Shown here one piece after another: positions 26,237-35,586 of a stretch of 41,685 bases of DNA; within the stretch, counting starts at the first letter, position 1; each line of letters opens with the position of its first letter. The DNA is from Sphingobacteriales bacterium (GTDB lineage: Bacteria > Bacteroidota > Bacteroidia > AKYH767-A > OLB10). The DNA lies in contig JAJTFW010000009.1 of NCBI GenBank assembly GCA_021299095.1, positions 1 to 41,685 of the forward strand, given 5' to 3'. The notes under the pieces are model-generated. The model searched no databases. It saw nothing but the letters and a program-made list of their open reading frames with translations, and was not told the DNA's origin. The position numbers and the translations under genes are program-made.

Positions 26237-28911
26237 TATTCCAGGTATCGCTCGCGGAAAAACTTGGCGTAAGCAGCCATGTCGCGGGTTCGGGTCAATT
26301 CTGACAGGTTGTCTTGTGAAATGGCAAAATACCGTACCAGTTGGGGATCATAGGAATCCAAGAGTCCCGGCTCCGAAAGGATGAGGCGGTAATACCCCAT
26401 CGATTCGTCCTTTGATGCGAATGACATGACGGCGATGTACTGGTTGCTCAGGTCCATTGCTCCGTTACTTACGGTTAGGTTGAGCTCCGGGAAATCGATT
26501 TCATTAAACCTTCGTATCTCTTCCATCAGTCCCTGTGCGTCGATGGCACCTTTGGGATACACTACCACGAAGAAATGCATGCTGGCATTATCGAGTACAA
26601 ACTTTGCCGATTTGGCAAAGGGGTCAACCAGGTTGTTGGTATCAACAGCGGCCGTATCGAGGTTGGTCTTGCTGATGGATTTTCCGTCGATGTAGTCAAG
26701 CAGTTCTTTGGCGCGAATACTGACCGAATCTTTTGGGTATTGTCGGATGACTTCCTCCAGATCGAAGCGGAAGTCGTTCATGGAGCGGGTCCGGCCTACC
26801 GCAAGCGCTTTCAGGAAGGCGAATTTTGGAGCCAATTTGTTGTTGGCCGGGAAACTCTCGTCTGCGTACTGCTTACGTTCTATTACCTGTGCGTATTGCC
26901 GATTTAAGTAGGCTTTGTAAGTATTCTCGTAAAACACCTCAAGCACTTCCGACTTGCGCTGCATGTCACGGAAGAAATTCGGGTTGAGAATCAGTCGTGC
27001 GTAATCGGATTCGGGGTAGTTGTTCAGGATGTAATTCTTGTAGTAATCCGCTTTTGCAGTGTCCTTCAAGATGAGGTATATCCGGTACAGGTTGTAATAG
27101 GAGGGCTGTTTGTATTTGTTCTCCGGAAAACGCTTGTCGAGCGTTTCGAAACTGGAAATACTCTCTTTATAATTGGTCAACTGTTCTTTATAGATGATTC
27201 CGCAGTTGTAATACGCTTCTGTGATTCGTGCATTCGATTCTGCAATGTCTTCCGGACTGGAGGGTAGCATCGACAGGTATGCAGCAGCCCGGGCTTGAGG
27301 GTCCAAGCCGGCAATGGAATCGGCTGCGGCAATTTTTGTGGAGTCGATGGTTTCAGCGGGAGCCTCACCACCTTCGCTGCTTAGTTCCTTTTCACTGCGC
27401 CGCCAGTTATCCTCCAGTTTTCTGTTTCCCCACCGTTTGAGGAATTCGGTTTCACCGAAACTGATGGCCGACTGATTGAAAAAGTACCAGGCGCCTGTCG
27501 TTGAGTTGGGCTGGTTTAATGCCCGTGGTTGCGAACGGAGTTCCCGCTCCTCCTGTATTTGTTGTTCTTCGAGACGCTTCTGTGCCTCTTGCTCTTTTTT
27601 GAGTCGCTCTTTTTCAGCATCCTCTGCTTCGATGATCTTCTTCACTGCGGCTTCGCGCTCCGATGCCGACATGCTTACCAAGCGCTGCAGGCTGTCTTCA
27701 TTGAGGATAATCTTGAGATTGCTGACAAGCCGGTCGAGGCTGTTTCGCCGACTTTGTATGTCGAAGTAATCCGGATAATCCTGCGTCAGGTTGGTAAGCG
27801 CACTGTCGTAGTATGCGGCCGCAGGTAGGTACTCGGGACGTTTTAGGTAAATGTTTCCGAGTTCCAGGTAGCTGAGGGCTTTTTGGGTTTGGTTGCCGGC
27901 TGAAACCTGAATGGACGTATTGAGGAGCTCCATGGCCAACGGCTCGTTCTTTTCCTGTTTGGCCACACCGGCCAGTGCGAAATAAATCTGATCGCGGAAC
28001 TCCTGGTTGTTTTCGTCCTTGAGCATTTTGTTCAGTTCGCGCTTCACAGTGAATGCACCCTCGCTCCCAGAGTCAAAGCAACGGGCCCGGTTGATGCGGG
28101 CATTGAAGGCCATTTCATATGATGGGTTCAACCGTAATACATTCTGATAGGCAGCGAAGGCCTGCTGCAGGGAATCGGATTTTTGCTGGATCTGCCCCAG
28201 GATGAAATAATACCTGGCGCGGTCGTTTTTATTGCGGGTGTTTGATGCTGCAAGCTGCAGGCACTCGGCAGCGCGCGGCAGGTCTTTCTTGATGAGGTGG
28301 TAATGAGCGCGTACGGCATAGAAGTGCCCCTTGTAACGCAATGGAAAATTCTTGTCGGCCTTGAGGTAGTCGATCAGGTATTCGGCATCCGTCGTTTTGC
28401 CTAGTTCCAGGTAGGATCGCGTCAGCCAGATCATGGCTTCAGAGCGGATTTCATCGTTCTTATACTCGGAGCTCATGAACTGGAAGGTTTCGATGGCCGT
28501 CCAGAAGTCGTGCTTATAATATTGGCTTTGCCCCACCACCAGGTAACATTCCGGAATCCAGCGGTTGTGTTCCTTGAGCTGCTTGTCTTTGCGGCCCTTG
28601 GCGGTAATCGAGTGGCGTGTAATGGCGATAGACGCTTTTTTGATGGCCTCGTCAAAATCGGCGAAGAAGCCCTTGGCCTTGTTCAGATCGGCGATTTTGA
28701 AGACGTTGAGGATTCGGTCGTATTTGTCTTCGTGTGCATCGGCCAGCGAGGCGGAGGCCTCCTTCATCCGTTCCCGCGCATTGAAATAGAAATTGTAGTG
28801 CGTGGTGGTTCCGTGGTAGCTACGGCTGAAAAAATTGTTCTTGTTTACGCTGCACGACCACAATCCCGCGCTGAGCAGGGCGAATAGGAGGAGATGGCGG
28901 AGGCGTTTCAC
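26236..28911 (-). CDS. porW: type IX secretion lipoprotein PorW/SprE
   Basis: An 891-residue TPR-rich lipoprotein. The start is the GTG at 28909-28911, because the lipoprotein signal (LLLFALLSAGLWSC, Cys20) follows directly; the longer ORF upstream runs antisense into the M23 gene and is not real. After the cysteine comes the family pattern NKNNFFSRSYHGTTTHYNFYFNARE, which I recognise from SprE (gliding Flavobacterium) and PorW (Porphyromonas), followed by many TPR-like helices, a charged coiled-coil stretch (~430-480, rich in E, K, Q, R) and a C-terminal domain. PorW/SprE is needed for type IX secretion. The two T9SS cargo proteins encoded nearby fit this. Divergent from the M23 gene. Confidence 0.9.
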   Translation of the reverse strand: MKRLRHLLLFALLSAGLWSCSVNKNNFFSRSYHGTTTHYNFYFNARERMKEASASLADAHEDKYDRILNVFKIADLNKAKGFFADFDEAIKKASIAITRHSITAKGRKDKQLKEHNRWIPECYLVVGQSQYYKHDFWTAIETFQFMSSEYKNDEIRSEAMIWLTRSYLELGKTTDAEYLIDYLKADKNFPLRYKGHFYAVRAHYHLIKKDLPRAAECLQLAASNTRNKNDRARYYFILGQIQQKSDSLQQAFAAYQNVLRLNPSYEMAFNARINRARCFDSGSEGAFTVKRELNKMLKDENNQEFRDQIYFALAGVAKQEKNEPLAMELLNTSIQVSAGNQTQKALSYLELGNIYLKRPEYLPAAAYYDSALTNLTQDYPDYFDIQSRRNSLDRLVSNLKIILNEDSLQRLVSMSASEREAAVKKIIEAEDAEKERLKKEQEAQKRLEEQQIQEERELRSQPRALNQPNSTTGAWYFFNQSAISFGETEFLKRWGNRKLEDNWRRSEKELSSEGGEAPAETIDSTKIAAADSIAGLDPQARAAAYLSMLPSSPEDIAESNARITEAYYNCGIIYKEQLTNYKESISSFETLDKRFPENKYKQPSYYNLYRIYLILKDTAKADYYKNYILNNYPESDYARLILNPNFFRDMQRKSEVLEVFYENTYKAYLNRQYAQVIERKQYADESFPANNKLAPKFAFLKALAVGRTRSMNDFRFDLEEVIRQYPKDSVSIRAKELLDYIDGKSISKTNLDTAAVDTNNLVDPFAKSAKFVLDNASMHFFVVVYPKGAIDAQGLMEEIRRFNEIDFPELNLTVSNGAMDLSNQYIAVMSFASKDESMGYYRLILSEPGLLDSYDPQLVRYFAISQDNLSELTRTRDMAAYAKFFRERYLE

Positions 28912-28976
28912 AGTGCCGATGTTCGGGAAATCCGCTCCGTAAACGCAGAAAATCCCCCGCTGTTGTGCGGTACCCG

Positions 28977-28984
28977 CAAAGATA
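28977..28984 (-). promoter_or_regulatory. porW: -7 promoter element of porW
   Basis: Minus-strand TATCTTTG, an exact TAnnTTTG, 65 bases before the porW GTG. No -33 TTG was found at the usual distance. The leader between box and start would be longer than at other genes in this window. Confidence 0.5.
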
Positions 28985-29030
28985 ACCATCCGCCACGCAC
29001 GGACGCTCGGGCAAGGTAGCTGGCAATTCC

Positions 29031-29038
29031 GATATTTG
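29031..29038 (+). promoter_or_regulatory. -7 promoter element of the M23 peptidase gene
   Basis: GATATTTG, one mismatch from TAnnTTTG, ends 6 bases before the ATG at 29045. The in-frame TTG at 29036 lies within this box and is therefore not taken as the start. Confidence 0.45.
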
Positions 29039-29044
29039 TCCGAG

Positions 29045-29917
29045 ATGTCCGCCCCGCGCAAGAAACGCTCCCGGCTGGTCCGCAACCTCAGAAACAAGTT
29101 CCGCCTCGTGGTCATGAACGACCAGACTCTGGAGGAGAAGTTTTCGTTGCGGCTCACCCCGATGAATATCCTGGTTTTCGGGGGGACTGCCGTCCTTACC
29201 CTGATTACCGTAACGCTGTATCTGATTGCCTTTACGCCCCTGCGTGAATACATTCCCGGATATACCGATGTGCGTGTGCGCAGGAACCTGGTGCAGATGG
29301 CTATCCGCGCCGACTCGCTAGAGCAGCAGATGGCCGCCCGCGAATCGTATTTATCCGGCCTGCTCAATGTGCTGGAGGGTAAGGCCGATTCGTTGCCGGG
29401 TCAGCGCCCCGCTACTGTAGCTGTAACCGATTCTTCGAGGCGTTTACCCAAATCGGTAGAGGATAGTATTTTGAGGCTGGAGATGGAGGCCGCTGACCGT
29501 TTTGAACTGACGGAACAGGAAAGCCGGCCGTTTGCGGCGGGTATCGGAACCACGGCTTTCTTTTCTCCGCTTAAGGGAACGGTCACCACTCGCTTCGATA
29601 CGCGGCAGAAGCATTACGGAATCGATATCGTTGCAGGATCCAACGAGGTAATCAAATCGGTTCTCGATGGAACTGTGATTCTGTCGAATTTCACTTCAGA
29701 AACCGGTTATGTCATCGGTATCCAGCATGCCAACAACATCTGTTCGTTCTACAAGCACAACTCGGCCTTGCTGAAAACAACAGGTGAGCGTGTGCGTGCC
29801 GGTGATGTGGTTGCCATCATCGGTAATTCGGGTGAGCAAAGTTCAGGCCCCCACCTGCATTTCGAGCTGTGGTACAACGGTAGCCCGGTGAATCCCGCCG
29901 AATTCATCAGTTTTTAA
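29045..29917 (+). CDS. membrane-anchored M23 metallopeptidase
   Basis: A 290-residue peptidoglycan peptidase of the M23 (LytM/lysostaphin) family. A basic N-terminus (~1-20) precedes one transmembrane helix (~41-63), followed by a short periplasmic coiled-coil-like segment and the catalytic domain (~165-290). Zinc ligands are complete: His190 and Asp194 in HYGID, and His272 in HLHFE; His238 (YKHNS) and His270 are the likely catalytic histidines. Active endopeptidase cleavage of cell-wall cross-links is therefore plausible, unlike the many degenerate M23 regulators. It is divergent from porW, separated by 133 bases. Confidence 0.93.
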   Translation: MSAPRKKRSRLVRNLRNKFRLVVMNDQTLEEKFSLRLTPMNILVFGGTAVLTLITVTLYLIAFTPLREYIPGYTDVRVRRNLVQMAIRADSLEQQMAARESYLSGLLNVLEGKADSLPGQRPATVAVTDSSRRLPKSVEDSILRLEMEAADRFELTEQESRPFAAGIGTTAFFSPLKGTVTTRFDTRQKHYGIDIVAGSNEVIKSVLDGTVILSNFTSETGYVIGIQHANNICSFYKHNSALLKTTGERVRAGDVVAIIGNSGEQSSGPHLHFELWYNGSPVNPAEFISF

Positions 29918-29962
29918 ACCAGGCAATCCCGGTCCACTTATTCCGTTTCACTCTCACACATC

Positions 29963-29970
29963 TACATTTG
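29963..29970 (+). promoter_or_regulatory. -7 promoter element of the AsmA-like gene
   Basis: TACATTTG, an exact TAnnTTTG, ends 4 bases before the GTG at 29975, again suggesting a leaderless or nearly leaderless mRNA. No clear -33 TTG was seen. Confidence 0.5.
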
Positions 29971-29974
29971 CCCG

Positions 29975-32485
29975 GTGAGCCGTCGCCAGAAGCTGCTCCT
30001 CTTCATCGTCCTGCCTCCGCTATTGCTAGTCATCCTACTGGCATTAGGCGGTTGGGTGTATGGTCCCGAACTACAACGCGCCGCCGTCGATCAGCTCAAT
30101 CGCCGATTGAAGGTTCCGGTTCAGGTTCAGTCCATCGACGTTTCGCTGTGGAGGAAGTTCCCTTATGCCAGTATCCACCTTGAGCAGGTTGTAACAAAGG
30201 GTAGTCCCTGTTCCGGTTATGACGATATTCTATTGGATGCAGGCCATTTGTACCTGCAGTTCAGTTGGTTGGATTTGCTGACGGGTCACACCAGGCTGCG
30301 TCGGCTTGATATCGAAGATGCACGATGTCATGTTCACGAAGACAGAACGGGAAGGACAAATACCGATATTTTCAGGGATAGCAACTCGGATTCAGATCCA
30401 TTTTCAGTTGAGTTGAGCGAAATAAGGATCCGCAATTCGGCTTTCGAATATGCATCCGATCAATCCCGGAATGATATCGCCTGGCATATCCGAACATTGG
30501 ATGCAAAGGGTCGATTCAGCCAGGCGGAGTTCACGCTTGGTTTCACCTCGGAACTCAGAAGTGAACGCTGTGTGCTGGGTGCAGCCGATTATCTCCCCGG
30601 GAAGGATATCTCCTTAGTAGCATCTCTCAACGTCAATCGTGAAACGAACACGCTGCAATTCGAGCGTTTCGAGGGTGCACTCGAAGGATTGTCTTTAGAA
30701 GCCAGCGGCGAGATCGGTTTTACGGATACCGATACCCGTTATGATTTGAACATCGAAGCCCGAAACGCTGACTTGCGAGGACTCTTGGCTGTCTTGCCCG
30801 GGAGCGGGCAAAGCCGATGGAAGGATTTTTCCTGCTCAGGAAAAATCGATTTGAACCTCTTGGTGAAGGGCATTTCGGGCAAGGAAAGTGTACCTCGTGT
30901 TGTGGCTCGATTTGGAACACGTTCGGCTGGCATGCGTCCTCCCGATAGCCCTGTGGCTTTGGAAGGGCTCAGTTTTACAGGAACCTTTTCGAACCGTGAT
31001 GCATCGGGTAAAGGAACGGAATCCCTGGTGGTGACGGATTTGCGTGCGGTGCTGGCAGGTCAGCCTGTTCGTGCTTCATTCAGTTTGCGCGACTTCAATC
31101 AACCGCGGCTCGATCTTCAATTGAAAGCCCGGTTGAACCTCGAAGCGCTTGCACGGTTTTATTCTCCCGATACGGTTGAGTCGATGCAGGGCGAGCTTGA
31201 TGTGGATGCGCGCTTGCAGGGTCAGACCGGTCAACGGAACGGCTGGGTTTCTGCCGGTACTGTAAAGGTTCGAGATGTGGCTTTTCGCCTCAAAGGCAGT
31301 CCGGTCGATTACAACAGCTTCAGTGGCGACATCTCGCTTTCAGGTGAGCGTTTAACGGTACGCAATCTGGGTGGTCGTGCTGATGGAAGTGATTTCCGTT
31401 TCGACGGGTATTTCGATCATGTTTATGCTGCGATTCTCTCTTCTGAAGAGGAGGTGAGTGGACAGGCGAAACTCGTTGCGCGAAACCTCGATTTGAATGA
31501 GTTGCTCGAAGAGAAGGGGCCTCGTAGCGCAGCCGATACGGTGTATCGGATCGACCTAAGCGATCGCTTGCGGATCAACCTCGATCTTGATGTTGGTATC
31601 CTGACCTTCCGGAAGTTTCAGGCCTGGCAGGTGCGAGGTCGTATGCGTATTGCCGACAAAGTACTGATCGGAGAGGGAATCAATTTCAAGGCATTCGACG
31701 GGCACCTCACAATTGATGGAAGTATGAATGCCGCATCACGTGATAGCCTGCTCATTGCGTGTGACGTGGATGTACGATCCATTGATGTGACGGAGTTGTT
31801 CGTTCAGATGGGCAATTTTGGTCAGACTGTGATGACCGATCGTAATGTGAAAGGGAAACTCACAGCCGATATCCGTTTTGCATCCACCTGGGGTAAGGAC
31901 CTGGGATGCAACTACGATCGGATCTATGCTCAAAGCACTTTGCGGATTGACGAGGGAGAACTGAACAATTTCGAACCCCTTCTTGCCGTTTCGCGGTATG
32001 TAAAAGGGGCAGATCTGAATCATGTTCGCTTCAATACATTGCAAAACACCATTGAAATCCGGCAACGTAAAATTCTGATTCCGGCAATGCAAATACAATC
32101 GTCCGCGCTTGACCTTACAGCCTCAGGTTCACATGGGTTCGACAATATGGTCGATTATGCGCTCGAGTTGTACCTCTCCCAACTCATCAACCGAAAGGTA
32201 CGTGAGCGAAATACGGAGTTCGGTACCATTGAGGACGATGGAAATGGTGGGATGCGCCTCTTCCTCACCATGCGCGGTCCACTCGATAATCCAACCATCA
32301 AATTCAACCGGAAAGGTGTTGAGCAGAAAATCGTCAATGAAATCCGCGACGAGAAAAAAGTGTTGAAGCAAGTGTTGAAGGAAGAATTCGGGTGGTTCCG
32401 CCGCGACTCGACCCTGAAGGAGTCCGATAAGCGCAAGGATCCGCCCAAACGGCAGGAACTGGAACTCGATCTGGATCCGGAGTGA
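29975..32485 (+). CDS. AsmA-family protein
   Basis: An 836-residue protein that begins with one hydrophobic helix (~6-28) after a basic start, followed by a long beta-rich periplasmic region with repeated DFNQPRLDLQLKA-like strands. The N-terminal ALGGWVYGPELQRAAVDQLN...VQVQSIDVSLWRKFP part is characteristic of AsmA, and the C-terminal portion matches the AsmA C-terminal region (DLTASGSHGFDNMVDYALEL). AsmA-like proteins are thought to bridge the envelope and move phospholipids towards the outer membrane. The start GTG at 29975 is fixed by the basic-hydrophobic N-terminus. Its stop overlaps the first GTG of the histidine kinase gene. Confidence 0.85.
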   Translation: MSRRQKLLLFIVLPPLLLVILLALGGWVYGPELQRAAVDQLNRRLKVPVQVQSIDVSLWRKFPYASIHLEQVVTKGSPCSGYDDILLDAGHLYLQFSWLDLLTGHTRLRRLDIEDARCHVHEDRTGRTNTDIFRDSNSDSDPFSVELSEIRIRNSAFEYASDQSRNDIAWHIRTLDAKGRFSQAEFTLGFTSELRSERCVLGAADYLPGKDISLVASLNVNRETNTLQFERFEGALEGLSLEASGEIGFTDTDTRYDLNIEARNADLRGLLAVLPGSGQSRWKDFSCSGKIDLNLLVKGISGKESVPRVVARFGTRSAGMRPPDSPVALEGLSFTGTFSNRDASGKGTESLVVTDLRAVLAGQPVRASFSLRDFNQPRLDLQLKARLNLEALARFYSPDTVESMQGELDVDARLQGQTGQRNGWVSAGTVKVRDVAFRLKGSPVDYNSFSGDISLSGERLTVRNLGGRADGSDFRFDGYFDHVYAAILSSEEEVSGQAKLVARNLDLNELLEEKGPRSAADTVYRIDLSDRLRINLDLDVGILTFRKFQAWQVRGRMRIADKVLIGEGINFKAFDGHLTIDGSMNAASRDSLLIACDVDVRSIDVTELFVQMGNFGQTVMTDRNVKGKLTADIRFASTWGKDLGCNYDRIYAQSTLRIDEGELNNFEPLLAVSRYVKGADLNHVRFNTLQNTIEIRQRKILIPAMQIQSSALDLTASGSHGFDNMVDYALELYLSQLINRKVRERNTEFGTIEDDGNGGMRLFLTMRGPLDNPTIKFNRKGVEQKIVNEIRDEKKVLKQVLKEEFGWFRRDSTLKESDKRKDPPKRQELELDLDPE

Positions 32486-32517
32486 TTCAATCCATTACTT
32501 TTATCCTGCTCCAACCC

Positions 32518-33672
32518 GTGAATATCTACACACGCAAACAACGGCTCAAACTGGCACTTCTGCTGGCTGCCATGCTCATCGGCATCGGTTCGTTGATGTA
32601 CACCAACCGGCTTGTGCAGGAGCTTTCAACCGAAGAGAAAAAGAAGGTTGAACTCTGGGCTGAAGCAACGCGTCAGGTATCCGACATCGACTCTGAACCC
32701 GGCGATATCGGTTTTGCACTATCGGTGTTGACCGATAATACGACCGTTCCGGTCATCCTTACCGACGAATTCGAGCACATCATTTCCACCCGAAACCTCG
32801 ATTCACTGCAGTCTACCGACAGCCTGTATTTGAAGAATGAACTAAGTGAAATGAAAGCGCAGCATGCGCCCATTGAAATACGTTTTGCAGGCGATCAGCG
32901 CAATTTCATTTATTACAAGGACTCCATCATCCTCACCCGCCTGAGGTATTATCCGTATTTCCAGCTGGGCGTAATCGCATTGTTCCTGATGGTCAGTTAC
33001 CTGGCCTTTTCTTCTTCGCGCAAGGCGGAAGAGAATCAGGTTTGGGTTGGTATGGCGAAAGAAACCGCACACCAGCTGGGTACTCCGCTATCGTCGCTGA
33101 TGGCTTGGATCGAGTACCTGCGGTCACAGCCATCACCCGATGAAAACCTGGTTGAAATTGAAAAGGATGTGGCCAGGTTGAATACCATTACCGAGCGTTT
33201 TTCCAAAATCGGTTCTGCCCCTGCACTGCGCAAAGAGAATCTGACTGCGGTGCTCGATAATGCGATGACCTATATCCGTAACCGTTCTTCTTCCCGTATT
33301 CGGTTTAGTCTCGAAAATCAGCAGGCTTACGATGTGGAGGTGCCACTCAATGTACCGCTCTTTGAATGGGTGGTCGAAAATCTGTTCAAGAATGCAATTG
33401 ATGCCATGGATGGTGAGGGAGCTATCTCTGTGCGTATCGCAGATCAAAGCCAGTTTGTGTATGTCGATGTGAGCGATACAGGAAAGGGAATCGCTAAATC
33501 AAAGTACAAGACCGTATTCAAGCCGGGTTACACCAGCAAGAGCCGAGGTTGGGGTCTGGGCCTTTCGCTCTCGAAGCGCATTGTGGAGGAATATCACGGC
33601 GGTCAGATTTTTGTGCGCAATTCTGAACCGGGAAAGGGAACGACCTTCCGCATCGTCTTGCGTAAATCCTGA
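32518..33672 (+). CDS. membrane sensor histidine kinase
   Basis: A 384-residue histidine kinase with two transmembrane helices (~10-28 and ~147-164) flanking a short extracytoplasmic sensor domain. The phosphoacceptor is His185 in KETAHQLGTPLSSL, and the ATPase part has FEWVVENLFKNAIDAM (N box), DVSDTGKGIAKS (G1) and GWGLGLSLSKRIVEEYHGG (G2). The start is taken as GTG 32518, which begins directly with a basic segment and the first helix; a GTG at 32482 overlaps the AsmA stop (GTGA) and gives a 396-residue form. No response regulator gene is adjacent. Confidence 0.9.
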   Translation: MNIYTRKQRLKLALLLAAMLIGIGSLMYTNRLVQELSTEEKKKVELWAEATRQVSDIDSEPGDIGFALSVLTDNTTVPVILTDEFEHIISTRNLDSLQSTDSLYLKNELSEMKAQHAPIEIRFAGDQRNFIYYKDSIILTRLRYYPYFQLGVIALFLMVSYLAFSSSRKAEENQVWVGMAKETAHQLGTPLSSLMAWIEYLRSQPSPDENLVEIEKDVARLNTITERFSKIGSAPALRKENLTAVLDNAMTYIRNRSSSRIRFSLENQQAYDVEVPLNVPLFEWVVENLFKNAIDAMDGEGAISVRIADQSQFVYVDVSDTGKGIAKSKYKTVFKPGYTSKSRGWGLGLSLSKRIVEEYHGGQIFVRNSEPGKGTTFRIVLRKS

Positions 33673-33691
33673 TTTCCATCCGGCTTTTACC

Positions 33692-33699
33692 GAACTTTG
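33692..33699 (+). promoter_or_regulatory. possible -7 promoter element of hemW
   Basis: GAACTTTG, one mismatch from TAnnTTTG, ends 4 bases before the hemW ATG at 33704. Confidence 0.35.
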
Positions 33700-33703
33700 T
33701 TCC

Positions 33704-34837
33704 ATGGCCGGAATCTACTTGCACATCCCGTTTTGCCGTAAAGCCTGTCACTACTGCGATTTTCATTTCAGCACATCGCTCGAAAAACGTGAGCAGGTGC
33801 TACAGATGATGCAGCGTGAACTTGAACAGCGCAGTGGTTTTTTCAAGGGAGTCGCTGTCAGTAGTGTGTATTTCGGCGGTGGAACTCCTTCGCTGTTGAG
33901 TGGAGCCGAATTAGGGCAGTTGATGGAGTTGGTGCGAAAGAACTATGCTATCCAGAACGATGCTGAAGTGACCCTGGAGGCGAATCCCGATGATCTGAAT
34001 CCTGAATACCTCGCTATGCTCTCGCAAAGCGGAGTTAATCGACTGAGCATTGGTGTTCAGTCTTTCCGTTCCGAAGATCTTGCAGCGATGAATCGTGCAC
34101 ATTCCGCTGAGCAGGCATTGTCCTGCATTTCAGATGCTGGGGATGCTGGTTTCTCGAACATATCCATTGACTTGATGTTCGGTTGGCCCGGATTATCAAT
34201 GGAAGCTTGGAAGGATAATGTGAAGCAGGCATTGGACTTACCGATCACTCACCTGAGTTGTTACGGATTGACGGTCGAGGAGCGCACAGCACTTACCAGA
34301 AAAATTGCAGCCGGAGAAATCGAAACACCCGATGATGCCCTGGCGGCTGAGCAATACCTCTGGTTGCTCGAGTCTGCCGAAACGTCCGGGATTCCCTGGT
34401 ATGAAATTTCGAACTTCTGCCGCGAAGGGTTTGCGTCAAGACACAACACTTCGTACTGGACTTCCGAACCATACCTTGGTATCGGTCCTTCGGCACACTC
34501 CTTCAACGGGGTCGAACGCAGCTGGAATGTGAGTAGCAACTCAGCGTACGTCCAGGGTTGGGAACGGGGCTTTCGAGCTGCTGAAACCGAAACGGCAAGT
34601 GAGCCGGAACGTATCAATGAATACATCCTGACCGGCCTTCGTATGCGAAGGGGTCTTGATCTTTCAACGCTAAAGTCCGCCTTTGGACCAATAGTTCATG
34701 ACGGGGTGCTTAAGCGTGCAGGCGAATACATTGATTCAGGCGCATTGCTGCACCATCAAAGTCGTTTGGCGTTCACGACACGTGGGTTGCTTTTCGCCGA
34801 CCGCATTACTGCCGAACTCTTCTCCGATCCCGTATGA
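33704..34837 (+). CDS. hemW: radical SAM heme chaperone HemW
   Basis: A 377-residue radical SAM protein of the HemW/HemN-like family. Cluster cysteines 11, 15 and 18 are in FCRKACHYCDF, followed by the family segments YFGGGTPSLL, LEANPDD, NRLSIGVQSF and SIDLMFGWPG. HemW lacks coproporphyrinogen oxidase activity and is a heme chaperone for respiratory enzymes in other bacteria. The start is the ATG at 33704 because MAGIYLHIPFC is the family N-terminus; the longer ORF from 33581 re-uses histidine kinase sequence. It heads a tightly overlapping five-gene set. Confidence 0.92.
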   Translation: MAGIYLHIPFCRKACHYCDFHFSTSLEKREQVLQMMQRELEQRSGFFKGVAVSSVYFGGGTPSLLSGAELGQLMELVRKNYAIQNDAEVTLEANPDDLNPEYLAMLSQSGVNRLSIGVQSFRSEDLAAMNRAHSAEQALSCISDAGDAGFSNISIDLMFGWPGLSMEAWKDNVKQALDLPITHLSCYGLTVEERTALTRKIAAGEIETPDDALAAEQYLWLLESAETSGIPWYEISNFCREGFASRHNTSYWTSEPYLGIGPSAHSFNGVERSWNVSSNSAYVQGWERGFRAAETETASEPERINEYILTGLRMRRGLDLSTLKSAFGPIVHDGVLKRAGEYIDSGALLHHQSRLAFTTRGLLFADRITAELFSDPV

Positions 34838-35586
34838 TCATCGAACTCAATCATAAAGGGCAAGCCTACAGTACGGATCTTTCCCGACCATTCGACATCA
34901 GCATTCCGCTGCAAGCCGGTCCAAACCATGTGAGAGCCTGGTATCTGGATCCACTACGGATCGAACCTGTGCGTATGGGTGATTGGGTCGGATCCGTTGA
35001 AGCGGGCGCCGCGGTGAATTTCTTCAACATCCAATTCAATCCGCATGGACATGGTACACATACCGAAACGCTGGGGCATATCGCCAGCGGTAACTACCCG
35101 GTGTGTGAGCTTTTTCGTGATTTTTTTTGTTTTGCGCGCGTAGTAAGTATTGTTCCGGAACAACAGGGTGATGATAGGGTTATCACGCTTCAACAGCTTC
35201 AGCTGATCGAATCGGAAGATGCGCTGATCATCCGTACACTGCCCAATACCACAGAAAAATGCACTAGGAATTATTCTAATTCAAATCCTGCCTACATGGA
35301 AGCTGCTGCAGCTGCTTTTCTCCGTGATGCTGGCGTGAAACACTTGCTCATCGATTTACCCTCTGTGGACCGGGAGGAAGACCAGGGTCGATTGCTGGCT
35401 CACCGTGCATTCTGGAACTGGCCCGATGCGCCGCGTACCGCTTGCACAATTTCTGAACTCGTGTATGTTGGAGATGAAATCGAAGATGGACTTTGGTTTA
35501 TGAATCTGCAGGTCGCGCCATTCCATAATGATGCAGCTCCTTCGCGCCCCTTGCTGTTCCGCTTGCAAGCTAACACGGGATTATAA
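34834..35586 (+). CDS. cyclase/kynurenine formamidase-like protein
   Basis: A 250-residue protein of the cyclase (arylformamidase-like) family. The metal-binding signature appears as HGHGTHTETLGHI, and a second conserved region is VKHLLIDLPSVDR. Family members hydrolyse formamides such as N-formylkynurenine or act on other cyclic amides; the substrate here is not known. The ATG overlaps the hemW stop (ATGA), so it is translated with hemW. No tryptophan-catabolism genes are near, which weakens a kynurenine role. Confidence 0.85.
   Translation: MIIELNHKGQAYSTDLSRPFDISIPLQAGPNHVRAWYLDPLRIEPVRMGDWVGSVEAGAAVNFFNIQFNPHGHGTHTETLGHIASGNYPVCELFRDFFCFARVVSIVPEQQGDDRVITLQQLQLIESEDALIIRTLPNTTEKCTRNYSNSNPAYMEAAAAAFLRDAGVKHLLIDLPSVDREEDQGRLLAHRAFWNWPDAPRTACTISELVYVGDEIEDGLWFMNLQVAPFHNDAAPSRPLLFRLQANTGL

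Noticed and set aside
28912-29367. In-frame extension of the PorW reading frame that would make a 1043-residue protein
   Set aside because: It runs antisense through the N-terminal half of the M23 gene, has no family character and would bury the lipoprotein signal peptide. The GTG at 28911 fits the signal and lies downstream of a TATCTTTG box.
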